From an uncultured Johnsonella sp. (lineage in GTDB: Bacteria > Bacillota > Clostridia > Lachnospirales > Lachnospiraceae): a stretch of DNA of 25,821 nucleotides. Below the pieces are notes generated by a model, which worked only from the letters and a program-made list of their open reading frames with translations, was not told the origin of the DNA and did no database searches. The stretch covers positions 1 to 25,821 of the forward strand of contig CAAFUL010000119.1 in assembly GCA_900766185.1 (NCBI GenBank), written 5' to 3'. The position numbers were made by a program, and so were the translations under genes. Below, one piece after another: positions 1-8,478 of the stretch. The first letter of the stretch is position 1. Every line of letters starts with the position of its first letter.

Positions 1-127
1 TACTGTTAATAAAGTGAGTTACAAACTTTACAGACGAGGACTGTTTGAGCGTCAGTCCACCACGCTTTTTGGTGGACAAGCGAGTTCCGCAGTCTGTAAT
101 AAGTTTGTCGAAACTTTATTAACAGTA
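1..127. repeat. Long imperfect palindrome (hairpin element)
   Basis: The outer arms at 1-15 and 113-127 are perfect inverted repeats (TACTGTTAATAAAGT and its complement). Nested inside are pairs at 21-28/101-108 and 30-35/92-97, and an 8-bp central stem GTCCACCA/TGGTGGAC at 55-62/70-77 with a 7-base loop. No ORF of note lies inside. It could be a structured RNA, a terminator of a gene left of the window, or a small non-autonomous repeat element. The pairing is seen directly; the role is unknown. The element at 12066-12217 has a comparable nested layout. Confidence 0.75.
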
Positions 128-243
128 CTGCGAGTATGATTGAAATAGGGAGTGTTTCTGTTAACTATTGCTGCCTAATTGTTTATGCTGCCAACTCCCC
201 GATAAATCAGAAATTTACAACTCATTATAAAAATAGTAATATC

Positions 244-272
244 TTGTTAAGAAATAGAATGTGTTATATAAT
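244..272 (+). promoter_or_regulatory. Sigma-A type promoter for trmB-fumC
   Basis: A -35 box TTGTTA (244-249) and a consensus -10 box TATAAT (267-272) are separated by 17 bases. Transcription would begin near 279, about 30 bases before the trmB start at 310. This placement supports the short GTG start over the longer open frame that begins at 136, because that longer frame would begin upstream of the promoter. Confidence 0.7.
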
Positions 273-309
273 CTATAAAACTACTTTATCTAGGATTAGG
301 AGAACTTCA

Positions 310-975
310 GTGAGACTTAGACATATAAAGGGCTGTGAGGATTTTATACATGAAGCAAATGAATGTATCGAAGAACTGGATGCCCGAACATACAAGGGCA
401 AGTGGAACTTGCTTTTTAACAATGACAAAAATATACATATAGAGATAGGTATGGGAAAGGGTCTTTTTATCAGGCGTATGGCAGCAAGATACCCTGATAT
501 CAACTTTATCGGCATAGAAAAGTACACCTCTGTACTTATGAAAGCCATACAGCGTCTTAGGTTTGAAAGACAATCATCAGAAAATGACAAAACCGACATC
601 AACCTATACTATGCCTGTATAGATGCCGCTATATTGACGGATATATTTGAGTACGGAGAAGTCTCCAAAATATATCTTAATTTTTCAGACCCTTGGCCTA
701 AGGCAAGGCATAGCCACAGAAGGCTTACCGATAAGTATTTTCTTGATATATACTCCAAACTTCTAAAAACAGGAGCAAAATTAGAGTTTAAAACCGACAA
801 TACCGAGCTTTTTGAATACTCCCTTGAGAGTATAAAAGTTTCGGACTTTGAGCTTGAGTTTTATACTTATGACCTTCATAACGAAGAAGGAATTGAAAAT
901 ATCATGAGCGAATACGAGGAAAAATTTTCAAAAAACGGTCAAAAAATTTGCAAATTAGTTGCAGTCAGAAAATAG
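310..975 (+). CDS. trmB: tRNA (guanine-N7-)-methyltransferase TrmB
   Basis: TrmB transfers a methyl group from S-adenosylmethionine to N7 of G46 in the variable loop of tRNAs in the cytoplasm. The 221-residue product shows the SAM-binding loop EIGMGKG (residues 45-51), the following acidic strand GIEKYTSVLMKA (68-79) and the family signature SDPWPKARHSHRRLT (126-140), which holds catalytic and tRNA-contact residues. The GTG start at 310 is preferred. AGGAG lies at 298-302, 7 bases upstream, the product then begins RLRHIKG as TrmB proteins do, and the length fits the family. The frame is open upstream to 136, but those extra 58 residues look non-coding and precede the promoter. fumC follows 18 bases downstream, so the two are probably co-transcribed. 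Confidence 0.95.
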   Translation: MRLRHIKGCEDFIHEANECIEELDARTYKGKWNLLFNNDKNIHIEIGMGKGLFIRRMAARYPDINFIGIEKYTSVLMKAIQRLRFERQSSENDKTDINLYYACIDAAILTDIFEYGEVSKIYLNFSDPWPKARHSHRRLTDKYFLDIYSKLLKTGAKLEFKTDNTELFEYSLESIKVSDFELEFYTYDLHNEEGIENIMSEYEEKFSKNGQKICKLVAVRK

Positions 976-993
976 TTGAAAGGAGCTTTATTT

Positions 994-2358
994 ATGAATT
1001 ACAGGATTGAACAGGATTCTATGGGGCAGGTAAAAGTTCCTGCTGACAAATACTGGGGAGCTCAAACTCAAAGAAGCTATGAAAACTTTGTAATAGGCAG
1101 TGAGAAGATGCCCAAGGAAATAATATACGCATTTGCAATCTTAAAAAAATCCGCTGCCAAGGCAAACTGTCTTTTAGGAAAATTAAGTGAAGAAAAGTAT
1201 AAACTTATTTCTGCGGTATGCAACGAAATACTGGAAGGTCAGCATGACAGACATTTTCCGCTTGCAGTATGGCAGACCGGAAGCGGTACCCAGACCAATA
1301 TGAATATCAACGAAGTAATAGCAAACAGGGGCAATGATATTGCTAAAAAGGCTTTACTTCATCCTAATGACGATGTAAATATGTCCCAAAGCTCCAACGA
1401 CACCTTCCCTACCGCAATGCATATAGCCGCAGTACTTTCTTTAAGGGAGACTTTAGTTCCTGCAGTATCAAGGCTTATTGATACATTTATACAGCTTGAA
1501 GGAAAATATGTAAATGTTATAAAGTCGGGACGCACACATCTTCAAGATGCTACTCCCATAAGTTTTGCACAGGAAATAAGCGGTTGGAGAAGTACCCTTG
1601 AAAGGGACTTGAGTTTGATATTATCAAGTACCGAATACCTTTTTGACTTGGCACTTGGTGCTACTGCTGTAGGTACAGGACTTAATGCCCCTAAAGATTT
1701 CGGTATGGAAGCGGCAAGAGCTGTCGAAGAAATAACAGGACTTGAGTTTGCAAGTGCGGAAAATAAATTCCATGCCTTAAGTTCAAAAGACGAGCTTGTA
1801 TTTTCCCATGGCGCCATCAAGGCACTTGCCTGTGATCTGCTAAAAATATCCAACGATATCAGATGGCTTGCCAGCGGTCCAAGATGTGGGCTTGGAGAAA
1901 TAACTATTCCTGAAAACGAACCCGGAAGCTCTATAATGCCGGGAAAGGTAAACCCCACTCAATGTGAGGCTCTTTCAATGGTTGCGGTTCAGGTTATGGG
2001 TAATGACACTACCATATCTGTAGCTGCAAGTCAGGGCAATTTTGAATTAAATGTATATATGCCGGTAATTATCTACAATTATCTGCAATCGGTAAACTTA
2101 TTAGGTGATGCCATCAATTCATTTAATGATAAGTGCTGTGTAGGTATAGAGGCAAATGTAGCCAAAATGCAGGAAAACCTACATAATTCTTTGATGCTCG
2201 TAACCGCACTCAATCCTTATATAGGTTATGATAATGCCGCAAAAACTGCCAAGCTTGCTTTTAGAGAAGGTATTTCCCTAAAAGAAGCCTGTATTAAACT
2301 CTCTTTATTAAGTGCAGAGGACTTTGATAGAATAGTAAAACCGGAAAACATGGTTTAA
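994..2358 (+). CDS. fumC: Fumarate hydratase, class II (FumC)
   Basis: This iron-independent fumarase interconverts fumarate and L-malate and acts as a cytosolic homotetramer. The 454-residue product is the usual length. It carries TGSGTQTNMNINEVI, the HPNDDVNMSQSSNDTFP substrate-binding segment (from about residue 123), GRTHLQDATP (about 180) and the superfamily signature GSSIMPGKVNP (311-321) with the mobile-loop serine. The fumarase-type signature blocks separate it from aspartase and argininosuccinate lyase, although aspartase is the closest alternative. The start is ATG 994 with AAAGGAG at 979-985, not the TTG at 976. It probably shares the trmB promoter. Its stop codon directly abuts the stop of the convergent gene at 2359, with no room between them for a separate terminator. 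Confidence 0.95.
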   Translation: MNYRIEQDSMGQVKVPADKYWGAQTQRSYENFVIGSEKMPKEIIYAFAILKKSAAKANCLLGKLSEEKYKLISAVCNEILEGQHDRHFPLAVWQTGSGTQTNMNINEVIANRGNDIAKKALLHPNDDVNMSQSSNDTFPTAMHIAAVLSLRETLVPAVSRLIDTFIQLEGKYVNVIKSGRTHLQDATPISFAQEISGWRSTLERDLSLILSSTEYLFDLALGATAVGTGLNAPKDFGMEAARAVEEITGLEFASAENKFHALSSKDELVFSHGAIKALACDLLKISNDIRWLASGPRCGLGEITIPENEPGSSIMPGKVNPTQCEALSMVAVQVMGNDTTISVAASQGNFELNVYMPVIIYNYLQSVNLLGDAINSFNDKCCVGIEANVAKMQENLHNSLMLVTALNPYIGYDNAAKTAKLAFREGISLKEACIKLSLLSAEDFDRIVKPENMV

Positions 2359-2688
2359 CTACTCTCTTATACTAAGTGTAGCCTTTGCCGGAAGGCATAC
2401 TGCCATAGCCCCGTCATCTTTAAGATAGCCGTAATGTTCACAAAGATGATCGGGGCAGGGGCTTTGCACAAAGGCTGCCGCATGGTCTTTTACTTCTATA
2501 TGTATGGTATATCCGTTACTTTCATAATCATATATTCCATTCTTATCAAGCGACAACCTGGCTTCTTTTTTATCACCATAAGTAACTATGGCAACCTTGC
2601 CCTTACCTTTAATAGCATACATATATGCTATACATATCAGACTTATTACAAGTAAAACTCCTACTAATATAATATCATTTTTTTTCAT
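2359..2688 (-). CDS. NusG domain II-containing membrane-anchored protein
   Basis: This is a 109-residue protein with one N-terminal membrane helix (about residues 6-25). It is followed by a compact beta-rich extracytoplasmic domain of the NusG_II type seen in many Clostridia. Visible hallmarks are a paired-cysteine motif SPCPDHLCEHYG and a later AVCLPAK segment near the C terminus. The family has no established biochemical role; despite the name it is not the transcription factor NusG. It lies 6 bases downstream of the YfhO gene on the same strand and is probably its operon partner. The ribosome binding site is weak, which fits translational coupling. It ends exactly against fumC. Confidence 0.8.
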   Translation of the reverse strand: MKKNDIILVGVLLVISLICIAYMYAIKGKGKVAIVTYGDKKEARLSLDKNGIYDYESNGYTIHIEVKDHAAAFVQSPCPDHLCEHYGYLKDDGAMAVCLPAKATLSIRE

Positions 2689-2694
2689 ATAGAC

Positions 2695-5439
2695 TTACAT
2701 TTCTTCTTTATCAGTTTCTTTTATCTGTGTTGTTGCTTTATTTTCTTCATTTTTGAGACTCTGTATATGGCTTGTAGGCTCCGCTTTACTATCATTTACA
2801 TTTCCCTCTTTTATATCATCAGCTCCTTCTTCTATCTTAGATATCCCTTGCTCTTCTTCCTTAATCAAATTTTCTTCATCAGCAAGTCTTTTTTCCTCTT
2901 TAATCAGACTTTCCTCTTTCAAAAGTCTTTCTTTTTCTTTGAGCAAGTTTTCTTCTAAAATTCGAGCCTCTTTATCCTTTTTCTTTTTTATAAGCTTAAG
3001 ACTTACAAAAATCAAAGCAAGTATTAAAAGACCTGATAAAGTACCCAAAGCTCCATATATAAGCCCCTGAGGCATATACTTAAACTCAACACTGTGTGTA
3101 CCCGGCTGCATATCTATTGCAAGGAAGGCTTTGAATCCCTTTCTCGGAGTTACCTTAACCCCGTCTACCAAGACCTCCCAGCCCTTATCATAAGGTATGG
3201 AAGTCATCAAGACCCCCGGATCGCTAAGACTTACAGTTGCACTTATACGGTCAGCTTTATAACTTGTAATATCCATTGTATGCTTGGAAAAGGCATTGTA
3301 AATACCGCTTAGAGTATCGTAATTAAATCTGTATACATTTGCCTCTATATTCTCATCTTCCGTATCAGAGCTTATACTTATCTCTTCTCCCGCCTTAACA
3401 TCATAAAGCTCTATTAAATATCTTCGATTTAAGTTTTCATAGGTTTTGTTGCTGTCCATCCTTGACACAACGGCATCTTCAACACCGGGGTTGGTTACAT
3501 ATATATAGTAAAGCCCCTCTTTTTCAGCACGAAAAGTATAGCTGCTTCCCTCAAGCTTACCCTCGACCCTTTCCATAACCGCCTTTAATCCAAGCAAATT
3601 GCTAAGATCGTTTTGTACTTCTGCCGGATTACTAAGATCCAACACCCAATTATCTTCTATATCTCTTGTAATAACATAGCCAAGCGGTAAGGTATAGGGA
3701 TTTTCATACAGGTAAGTATCCTTGTCACTGTCAATTAGTTTTAAGTTCTTATTGCTACTCTCACCCTTATACAGGGCATATTTTACAGACATAAGCATAT
3801 CAAAAAGAGGTGTTGCACCCGTAATTGAGTAAGCATTGGTAGTGGCTTCCGCTCCGAGTTTTTTGAAAAAATCGGTAAGAGAAGCATCGGCTGTAGAAGA
3901 GAACAAAGACACCGAGTTAAAGTTAAGCCACGCTCCGTCATCCTTGGTCTTTCTCTCCGTCTTATCCACCCTATAAAGCTTTGTATCTCCAAGCTTTGAA
4001 AGCAACAGTCTCACTGATGAATTATCTCTGGTATACTCCGTTTTATTGACTGTTGAAGCACTGGTAATTGTAGTATTAACTGCAGCTTCAACAGAAACTA
4101 CGGCTAATATCACAAACATAAGTATATTTATATTGAACTTTCCCTTTTTATAGGTGTATAAAAGCAAACCGTATATTCCTATAAGTATTAGAGAAATATA
4201 ATACACTATAAAATGTATCTTCCCTCCGGTAACCGTTTTTTGTGCAAGCACTATAAATGAAAGACTTAAAAGCACTGCCGCACCTATCCTCTTCATACTT
4301 GTTTTATACATATATTCATAAGCCTTATATGACATATAAAGCACCAAGAAAATATATATAAAACTTTGCCTTGCCGGAAGAGAATTGGGGTAATGAAGCC
4401 CATGCCATACATAATTAAGCACATTTATAGAAAAACCTGCCAATAAAAATATACACATAGTAACATAGGAAGCTCTTTCCCTAAGCCTTATATTTCCGTT
4501 TATAATATATAAAGCTACAAGTATATACACCGCCACTCCGCAATATATATTAGGCCAATGGTCAAGTCCCGTATGTGTCTCTATATTGGGCATATGTCTT
4601 GCCAGCATATCTATAATAGAAAAATACTCGGAATAAGACTTAGGAAAATTAAACTCTCCTGAAGCGGTACTCATAAGAGCGTAGATCTCAGGCAACAGTA
4701 TTACAAGAGAAATCATCGCTGCAAGTATTGAAAATACAGCAAACTGGATACCGGCTATAAAAAAGTCCTTAAATCCCTTAACAGGCTTTAATACCAAGAG
4801 TACAAAAAAATAAAATATCAGGAATAAGCATATCATTATGGATATATAGTAATTTGATGAAATGCTCATAGCCAGAGAAAGTGTATAAAGCATAAACTTT
4901 CTTTTGTATACCAGACTTTCCAGACCGAGCATTATAAGCGGAAAAAGAATTATACAGTCAAGCCACATTATATTCCAGTTATATGCTGCCATATAGCCTG
5001 AAAGCGCATAAAATACCGAGAAAAAAGCTATTCCGAAGTTCTCAAACTTAGAATGTTTTTTAAGATAATAAGCAAAGCTAAGACCTGCAAGACCTATTTT
5101 AAATACTATCATATAAGCCATAAATTCAAGCACAAAGCTTTGCGGTACCAAAACTATAAGCCAATTTAAGGGACTTGCCAAATAGTATGCATAAAGTGCG
5201 GAAAAATTAACCCCAAGTCCTATATGCCATGAGTATAGCAGGCTTTCGCCATGTGATAATTTGTATTTAAACTCTGAAAAGAAGGGAGCGTATTGATGAT
5301 ACATATCCATCCTCAGAAAACTCTCGTCTCCAAAGGGTGTAATCCCTCTTTGTATAAATATAAGAATCATTATAAGTACCGGCAGTAAAAAAGCCGCCAC
5401 ATATGCGTCTTGAGTTTTAAACCAACTTACATTTTTCAT
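2695..5439 (-). CDS. YfhO family polytopic membrane protein
   Basis: This is a 914-residue multi-pass membrane protein. It opens with a helix, then a conserved extracytoplasmic loop of YfhO type (DESFLRMDMYHQYAPFF, then GESLLYSWHIGLGVNF). About a dozen further helices follow to about residue 450. A large extracytoplasmic domain ends with PYDKGWEVLVDG and PGTHSVEFKYMPQG before one last helix. In Bacillus and Listeria, YfhO-type proteins act in glycosylation of lipoteichoic acid outside the membrane, probably moving sugar from a lipid carrier; that role is inferred here from family and neighbours. Unusually, the last ~95 residues form a cytoplasmic, highly charged Lys/Glu tail with imperfect EENLLKE/EESLIKE repeats, probably a coiled coil. 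A GtrA gene lies upstream and a NusG_II gene 6 bases downstream. Confidence 0.88.
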   Translation of the reverse strand: MKNVSWFKTQDAYVAAFLLPVLIMILIFIQRGITPFGDESFLRMDMYHQYAPFFSEFKYKLSHGESLLYSWHIGLGVNFSALYAYYLASPLNWLIVLVPQSFVLEFMAYMIVFKIGLAGLSFAYYLKKHSKFENFGIAFFSVFYALSGYMAAYNWNIMWLDCIILFPLIMLGLESLVYKRKFMLYTLSLAMSISSNYYISIMICLFLIFYFFVLLVLKPVKGFKDFFIAGIQFAVFSILAAMISLVILLPEIYALMSTASGEFNFPKSYSEYFSIIDMLARHMPNIETHTGLDHWPNIYCGVAVYILVALYIINGNIRLRERASYVTMCIFLLAGFSINVLNYVWHGLHYPNSLPARQSFIYIFLVLYMSYKAYEYMYKTSMKRIGAAVLLSLSFIVLAQKTVTGGKIHFIVYYISLILIGIYGLLLYTYKKGKFNINILMFVILAVVSVEAAVNTTITSASTVNKTEYTRDNSSVRLLLSKLGDTKLYRVDKTERKTKDDGAWLNFNSVSLFSSTADASLTDFFKKLGAEATTNAYSITGATPLFDMLMSVKYALYKGESSNKNLKLIDSDKDTYLYENPYTLPLGYVITRDIEDNWVLDLSNPAEVQNDLSNLLGLKAVMERVEGKLEGSSYTFRAEKEGLYYIYVTNPGVEDAVVSRMDSNKTYENLNRRYLIELYDVKAGEEISISSDTEDENIEANVYRFNYDTLSGIYNAFSKHTMDITSYKADRISATVSLSDPGVLMTSIPYDKGWEVLVDGVKVTPRKGFKAFLAIDMQPGTHSVEFKYMPQGLIYGALGTLSGLLILALIFVSLKLIKKKKDKEARILEENLLKEKERLLKEESLIKEEKRLADEENLIKEEEQGISKIEEGADDIKEGNVNDSKAEPTSHIQSLKNEENKATTQIKETDKEEM

Positions 5440-5475
5440 ATATTACCCCACACTATTTTAATCCAAGCGGTATTT

Positions 5476-5612
5476 ACTATTATAGTGTATCGTTGATATC
5501 TAGCCTTATTACTGCTTTGTTGATATGTAGTAACACTATATAATAAAGAGAACTGAACTTTGATTTAATATTTTTGGTTTTAATTAAATATCAACGATAC
5601 ATTACACTATGT
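5476..5612. mobile_element. Small inverted-repeat element (MITE-like), copy 1
   Basis: This non-coding stretch of about 137 bp has inverted termini: GTGTATCGTTGATATC near the left end and a matching AATATCAACGATACATTACACTA at 5586-5609 in the reverse sense. A second copy with the same termini and similar interior lies at 16960-17097. It sits between the YfhO start and the tandem repeat in the 493-base gap 5440-5932. Its left edge creates a TATAAT (minus strand, 5479-5484) that could act as a -10 box for YfhO, but I see no good -35. No transposase is visible, so any mobility would depend on one elsewhere. Confidence 0.75.
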
Positions 5613-5720
5613 TAATTTTTGTAACAGTCATCTTATTTATATATAATACTTATTAAATAGTCAGCCTGATTTTAATATTTTTTAAAACTAATTGTCTTAT
5701 GAGCAAAGCTTATCCCCTAA

Positions 5721-5893
5721 TTATTATAACTTAAAATCATTAATAATTTCCAAGTCTTGCTTTTTTCAACAAACTAAGAAGAAAGTCACCTCTTATTATA
5801 ACTTAAAATAAATTAATAATTTCCAAGCCTTACTTTTCAATGAATAAGAAGAAAGTCACTGCTTATTATAACTTAACGATCATTAATCAATTC
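5721..5893. repeat. AT-rich tandem direct repeat, about 71-bp period
   Basis: Two full units start at 5721 and 5793 and a partial third starts at 5863. Each begins TTATTATAACTTAA; the full units continue through ATTAATAATTTCCAAG and end with AAGAAGAAAGTCAC before the next. The spacings of 72 and 70 bases and the high similarity indicate tandem duplication. It lies just downstream of the GtrA gene and upstream of YfhO on the minus strand. I see no ORF in it. A protein-binding array or transcript 3' structure is possible, but no function can be read. Confidence 0.8.
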
Positions 5894-5932
5894 CGGTAAT
5901 TATCTTGCGAATTATCAAGTACTGTTTAGCCG

Positions 5933-6349
5933 CTACTTATCCTTAAATATAAATAATTTACTAAACACATAATTACACACTACCACAACTACAGTCATTA
6001 CCGCTTTTGCAATATATTCGTTAATATTTGCATAGTCTATCATCAACTCTATACCTGCAAGCTGCAACAACAGACTAAATACTCTTGCCCCTACAAAGCT
6101 TATAAATTCTTTTATAATAATAAGCCTATCAACACTTTTACTATTAAAAACCATGAATTTATTTGTAACAAATGCAAAAACAACTGCTGCCCCCCAAGCC
6201 GCTACATTGCTAAACATATAATCAAGCCCCGACAGCCTAAGCACTCTGTATGCAACCCAATCTACCAGAGTTGTAAGCACACCGAAAACAAGGTACATAA
6301 CAACCGTTAAGTCCCCTGCCTTCATTTTATTTTTTATATATTCAAACAT
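5933..6349 (-). CDS. GtrA family membrane protein
   Basis: This 138-residue protein has four predicted membrane helices and the typical GtrA layout: a short basic N terminus, then YLVFGVLTTLVDW, then NVAAWGAAVVFAFVTNKFMVF, then two further helices ending CNYVFSKLFIFKDK. GtrA/GtcA proteins are thought to flip or present undecaprenyl-phosphate-linked sugars across the membrane for decoration of wall or lipoteichoic polymers. The ROK kinase gene lies 43 bases upstream on the same strand, so the two are probably co-transcribed. The YfhO gene follows after a 493-base repeat-rich gap. No CsbB-type glycosyltransferase, the usual third partner, is in the window. The predicted RBS (AAGGA) is about 14 bases from ATG, which is longer than usual. 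Confidence 0.88.
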   Translation of the reverse strand: MFEYIKNKMKAGDLTVVMYLVFGVLTTLVDWVAYRVLRLSGLDYMFSNVAAWGAAVVFAFVTNKFMVFNSKSVDRLIIIKEFISFVGARVFSLLLQLAGIELMIDYANINEYIAKAVMTVVVVVCNYVFSKLFIFKDK

Positions 6350-6392
6350 TTAAAACTTTTTAATTCCTTCCATCTGTATCTACACCTTAGAA

Positions 6393-7265
6393 TTACTCTT
6401 TTAGTGCATTAAGTCCGAGTTTTATGCAACCTAATATACCTTGGTTGTCATTCAATGAAGCAGGTACTATATAAGTATCAAGATTTTCCATTTCCTTAGT
6501 TTTAAGGTAGGAGTTATCAAGTTTTTTAACCTCTTTTCTTATCAAATCAAACAGTATCTCCTGTTTCATAACTCCACCGCCAAGTATAATAAGTTTAGGT
6601 GAAACGGTCAGTATGTATCCGTATATAGCCTGTGCCAAGTAATAGGCTTCAATCTCCCACACCTTGCTGTCTTTGGAAAGCTCCGCACCCTTCTTACCCC
6701 ACCTTGCTTCTATAGCCGGACCGCAAGCCATGCCTTCTATACAAGTTCCATGATAAGGGCAATGTCCTTCATAGGTGTCATCTTTATGTTTAATCACCTG
6801 CAAATGCCCTGCCTCAGGATGAAGCATACCATGCAAAAGTTTACCGTTTGCCATAACACCGAGCCCTATGCCGGTACCTACCGTAATATATATAGCAGTA
6901 TCACAGTCTTTAGCCATTCCGTAGGTATGCTCTCCTAAAAGTGAAGCATTGACATCTGTATCAAAACCTACTTTAACACCAAGTTCCTTGGCAAAATAAC
7001 CTACTATATCAAAATTCCCCCAGCCCTTCTTAGGTGTTGAAGTAATGTAACCATATGTCTTTGAATCCTTATTAAGATCTATAGGTCCAAAGCAGCCTAT
7101 ACCAAGTGCCTTGATGTCTTTGGATCTGAAATATTCCGCAACCTTCGGCATACTTATATCCGGAGTGTCTGTGGGTATGGATATCCTGTCCAGTATCTTA
7201 CCCTCTTCATCTCCTATTGCACATACCATTTTTGTACCGCCCGCTTCAAGCGCTCCTATTAACAT
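6393..7265 (-). CDS. ROK family sugar kinase, fructokinase-like
   Basis: This cytoplasmic ATP-dependent sugar kinase is 290 residues long. It begins with the phosphate-binding motif GALEAGGTKMV, followed by CFGPIDLN, DTDVNASLLGE with the catalytic aspartate region, and VGTGIGLGV. The ROK zinc site follows as HPEAGHLQV and then GHCPYHGTCIEG (His/Cys ligands), and GGGVMKQE lies near the C terminus. The CPYHGTCIEG form matches the fructokinase branch of ROK, so fructose to fructose-6-phosphate is the best guess; other hexoses are possible. The ATG at 7265 is chosen over one 13 codons upstream, because AAGGAAGGTG precedes it and the product then begins directly at the kinase fold. It is first in a probable operon with the GtrA gene. 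Confidence 0.87.
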   Translation of the reverse strand: MLIGALEAGGTKMVCAIGDEEGKILDRISIPTDTPDISMPKVAEYFRSKDIKALGIGCFGPIDLNKDSKTYGYITSTPKKGWGNFDIVGYFAKELGVKVGFDTDVNASLLGEHTYGMAKDCDTAIYITVGTGIGLGVMANGKLLHGMLHPEAGHLQVIKHKDDTYEGHCPYHGTCIEGMACGPAIEARWGKKGAELSKDSKVWEIEAYYLAQAIYGYILTVSPKLIILGGGVMKQEILFDLIRKEVKKLDNSYLKTKEMENLDTYIVPASLNDNQGILGCIKLGLNALKE

Positions 7266-7307
7266 ACTACACCTTCCTTTATACTTGAATTGTTCTGTAA
7301 GCACACT

Positions 7308-7335
7308 GTTATAATATCAATTTAATATATCACAA
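7308..7335 (-). promoter_or_regulatory. Possible promoter for the ROK kinase gene
   Basis: Reading the minus strand, TTGTGA (7335-7330) and TATAAC (7313-7308) are spaced by 16 bases, about 43 bases before the ATG. The boxes are imperfect. The 303-base divergent gap 7266-7568 also holds the stronger plus-strand promoter at 7491-7518, and I see no other structure in it. Confidence 0.4.
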
Positions 7336-7490
7336 AAAGCCTGATTTTACTATTTAAAAATTAAAGCATTTTTCTACATTTAATAAGCCTTGTAAGAGTT
7401 CGGTAGGTATATATTTTTATAAATCAAAAAAACACCCTGCTCCTCATCAAAGGTTACATATATATGTACTATACTTAATTCAACATTAAA

Positions 7491-7518
7491 TTGATTTCTG
7501 TTTTGTATGTGCTATACT
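7491..7518 (+). promoter_or_regulatory. Extended -10 promoter for the gene at 7569
   Basis: The -35 box TTGATT (7491-7496) and -10 box TATACT (7513-7518) are separated by 16 bases. A TG dinucleotide one base before the -10 gives an extended -10. The start of transcription would fall near 7525, about 25 bases upstream of the AAGGAGG ribosome binding site. Confidence 0.65.
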
Positions 7519-7568
7519 CTTTTTGATGAATCAATTAATTAAACTATGTAACAAGGAGGCTCTTCATT

Positions 7569-8060
7569 ATGACGAATCAAACAGTTTTAATTATCGTAGC
7601 TTTTATAGTAATATGGTTAGTTCTTTTTATACTTTTTATGCTTATAAATAAAAGGCGCAAAGAAAAAGCACAGTCCTTTATTGAAAATAATAAGGATATG
7701 GCTCTTGTCCATCTGTATTGTAGAAATACCAAAATAAACGGAAGGGATATTTCAGAATTTAATCCTACTACCGGAGAAAATCTTCAAAAAATAGTGGCAC
7801 TGCCCTCCGGTGAATATTCATTTGAAGGAATTTTTGAAACAACAGATATAAGGCTTGGAAAAACAATAAATTTAAAAACTGATAAAATAGAGTTTAACCT
7901 TGATGTGCAGGCAGGGCACACCTATATAGCAGCCATGTATCTTAACTCTCCAACGGAAACCGCAGCAAACCCTGCTACTGATATTTTAACTATACCTCTG
8001 ACCTTATACGAGGGAAGTGATAATATAAAAGCTTTTGTTATTTGCTATAGGGAAGGATAG
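7569..8060 (+). CDS. Hypothetical single-pass membrane protein
   Basis: I do not recognise this family. The 163-residue product has one N-terminal membrane helix (about residues 5-27) ending in a basic KRRKEK stop-transfer segment. That points to a large cytoplasmic C-terminal domain if the positive-inside rule holds. The domain (about 45-163) alternates short beta-strand-like stretches (MALVHLYC, GEYSFEGIFET, HTYIAAMYL) and looks beta-sandwich-like. A near-consensus AAGGAGG lies about 10 bases before ATG and a good promoter lies upstream, so it is very likely expressed. It appears monocistronic or paired with the gene at 8181. Confidence 0.75.
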   Translation: MTNQTVLIIVAFIVIWLVLFILFMLINKRRKEKAQSFIENNKDMALVHLYCRNTKINGRDISEFNPTTGENLQKIVALPSGEYSFEGIFETTDIRLGKTINLKTDKIEFNLDVQAGHTYIAAMYLNSPTETAANPATDILTIPLTLYEGSDNIKAFVICYREG

Positions 8061-8180
8061 AATATGCAATAGATTTGGCGGCAGTTTAATGCTAAGCCCT
8101 CATATATCTTTTTCAACATCTTAAAATACTTAAGCTACGCTCTTGGCAATCGAAATTATTTTTTTGAAAGGATCTAATTC

Positions 8181-8465
8181 ATGAAATTTGCATTTATTAT
8201 TATGAATAATTTTAACAGCAGGGAAGACAGAGCTTCCATCCATAACGGTGCAGCTCAGATAATAGGAGTTAAGGATATAGAAGATGCTATAGCGGTAGCA
8301 AAAGAGCTGCAAGCAGACGGAATCAGCTGCATTGAGCTTTGTGGGGCATTTGGAGCCGAAGGAGCAAAAAAAGTTATTGACGCAACCGATAATAAGATTG
8401 CTATAGGCTATACGACCCATTTGCCCGAGCAGGATCATATCTTTAATGCCTTATTTGGAAAATAG
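8181..8465 (+). CDS. DUF6506-like small cytoplasmic protein
   Basis: This is a 94-residue soluble protein with no membrane segment. It resembles a family of short conserved Firmicute proteins that I recall as DUF6506: an opening MKFAFIIM strand, HNGAAQIIGVKDIEDA, a central ISCIELCGAFG segment and a C-terminal GYTTHLPEQD. The alternating alpha/beta pattern suggests a small ferredoxin-like or Rossmann-like fold. Its molecular function is unknown to me. GAAAGGATC sits 8-9 bases before ATG. The 120-base gap after the preceding gene contains no clear promoter, so co-transcription with 7569-8060 is possible. Confidence 0.75.
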   Translation: MKFAFIIMNNFNSREDRASIHNGAAQIIGVKDIEDAIAVAKELQADGISCIELCGAFGAEGAKKVIDATDNKIAIGYTTHLPEQDHIFNALFGK

Positions 8466-8478
8466 TTTTTTAAGCAGG

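Noticed and set aside
136..309. Upstream extension of trmB to the ATG at 136 (58 more residues)
   Set aside because: A good promoter lies at 244-272, AGGAG sits before the GTG at 310, and TrmB proteins start at RLRHIKG.
2340..2360. Terminator between fumC and the convergent NusG_II gene
   Set aside because: The two stop codons abut and no hairpin with a T run is visible there.
5721..5893. CRISPR-like repeat array
   Set aside because: The units are contiguous copies of about 71 bp with no unique spacers between short repeats, and no cas genes are nearby.
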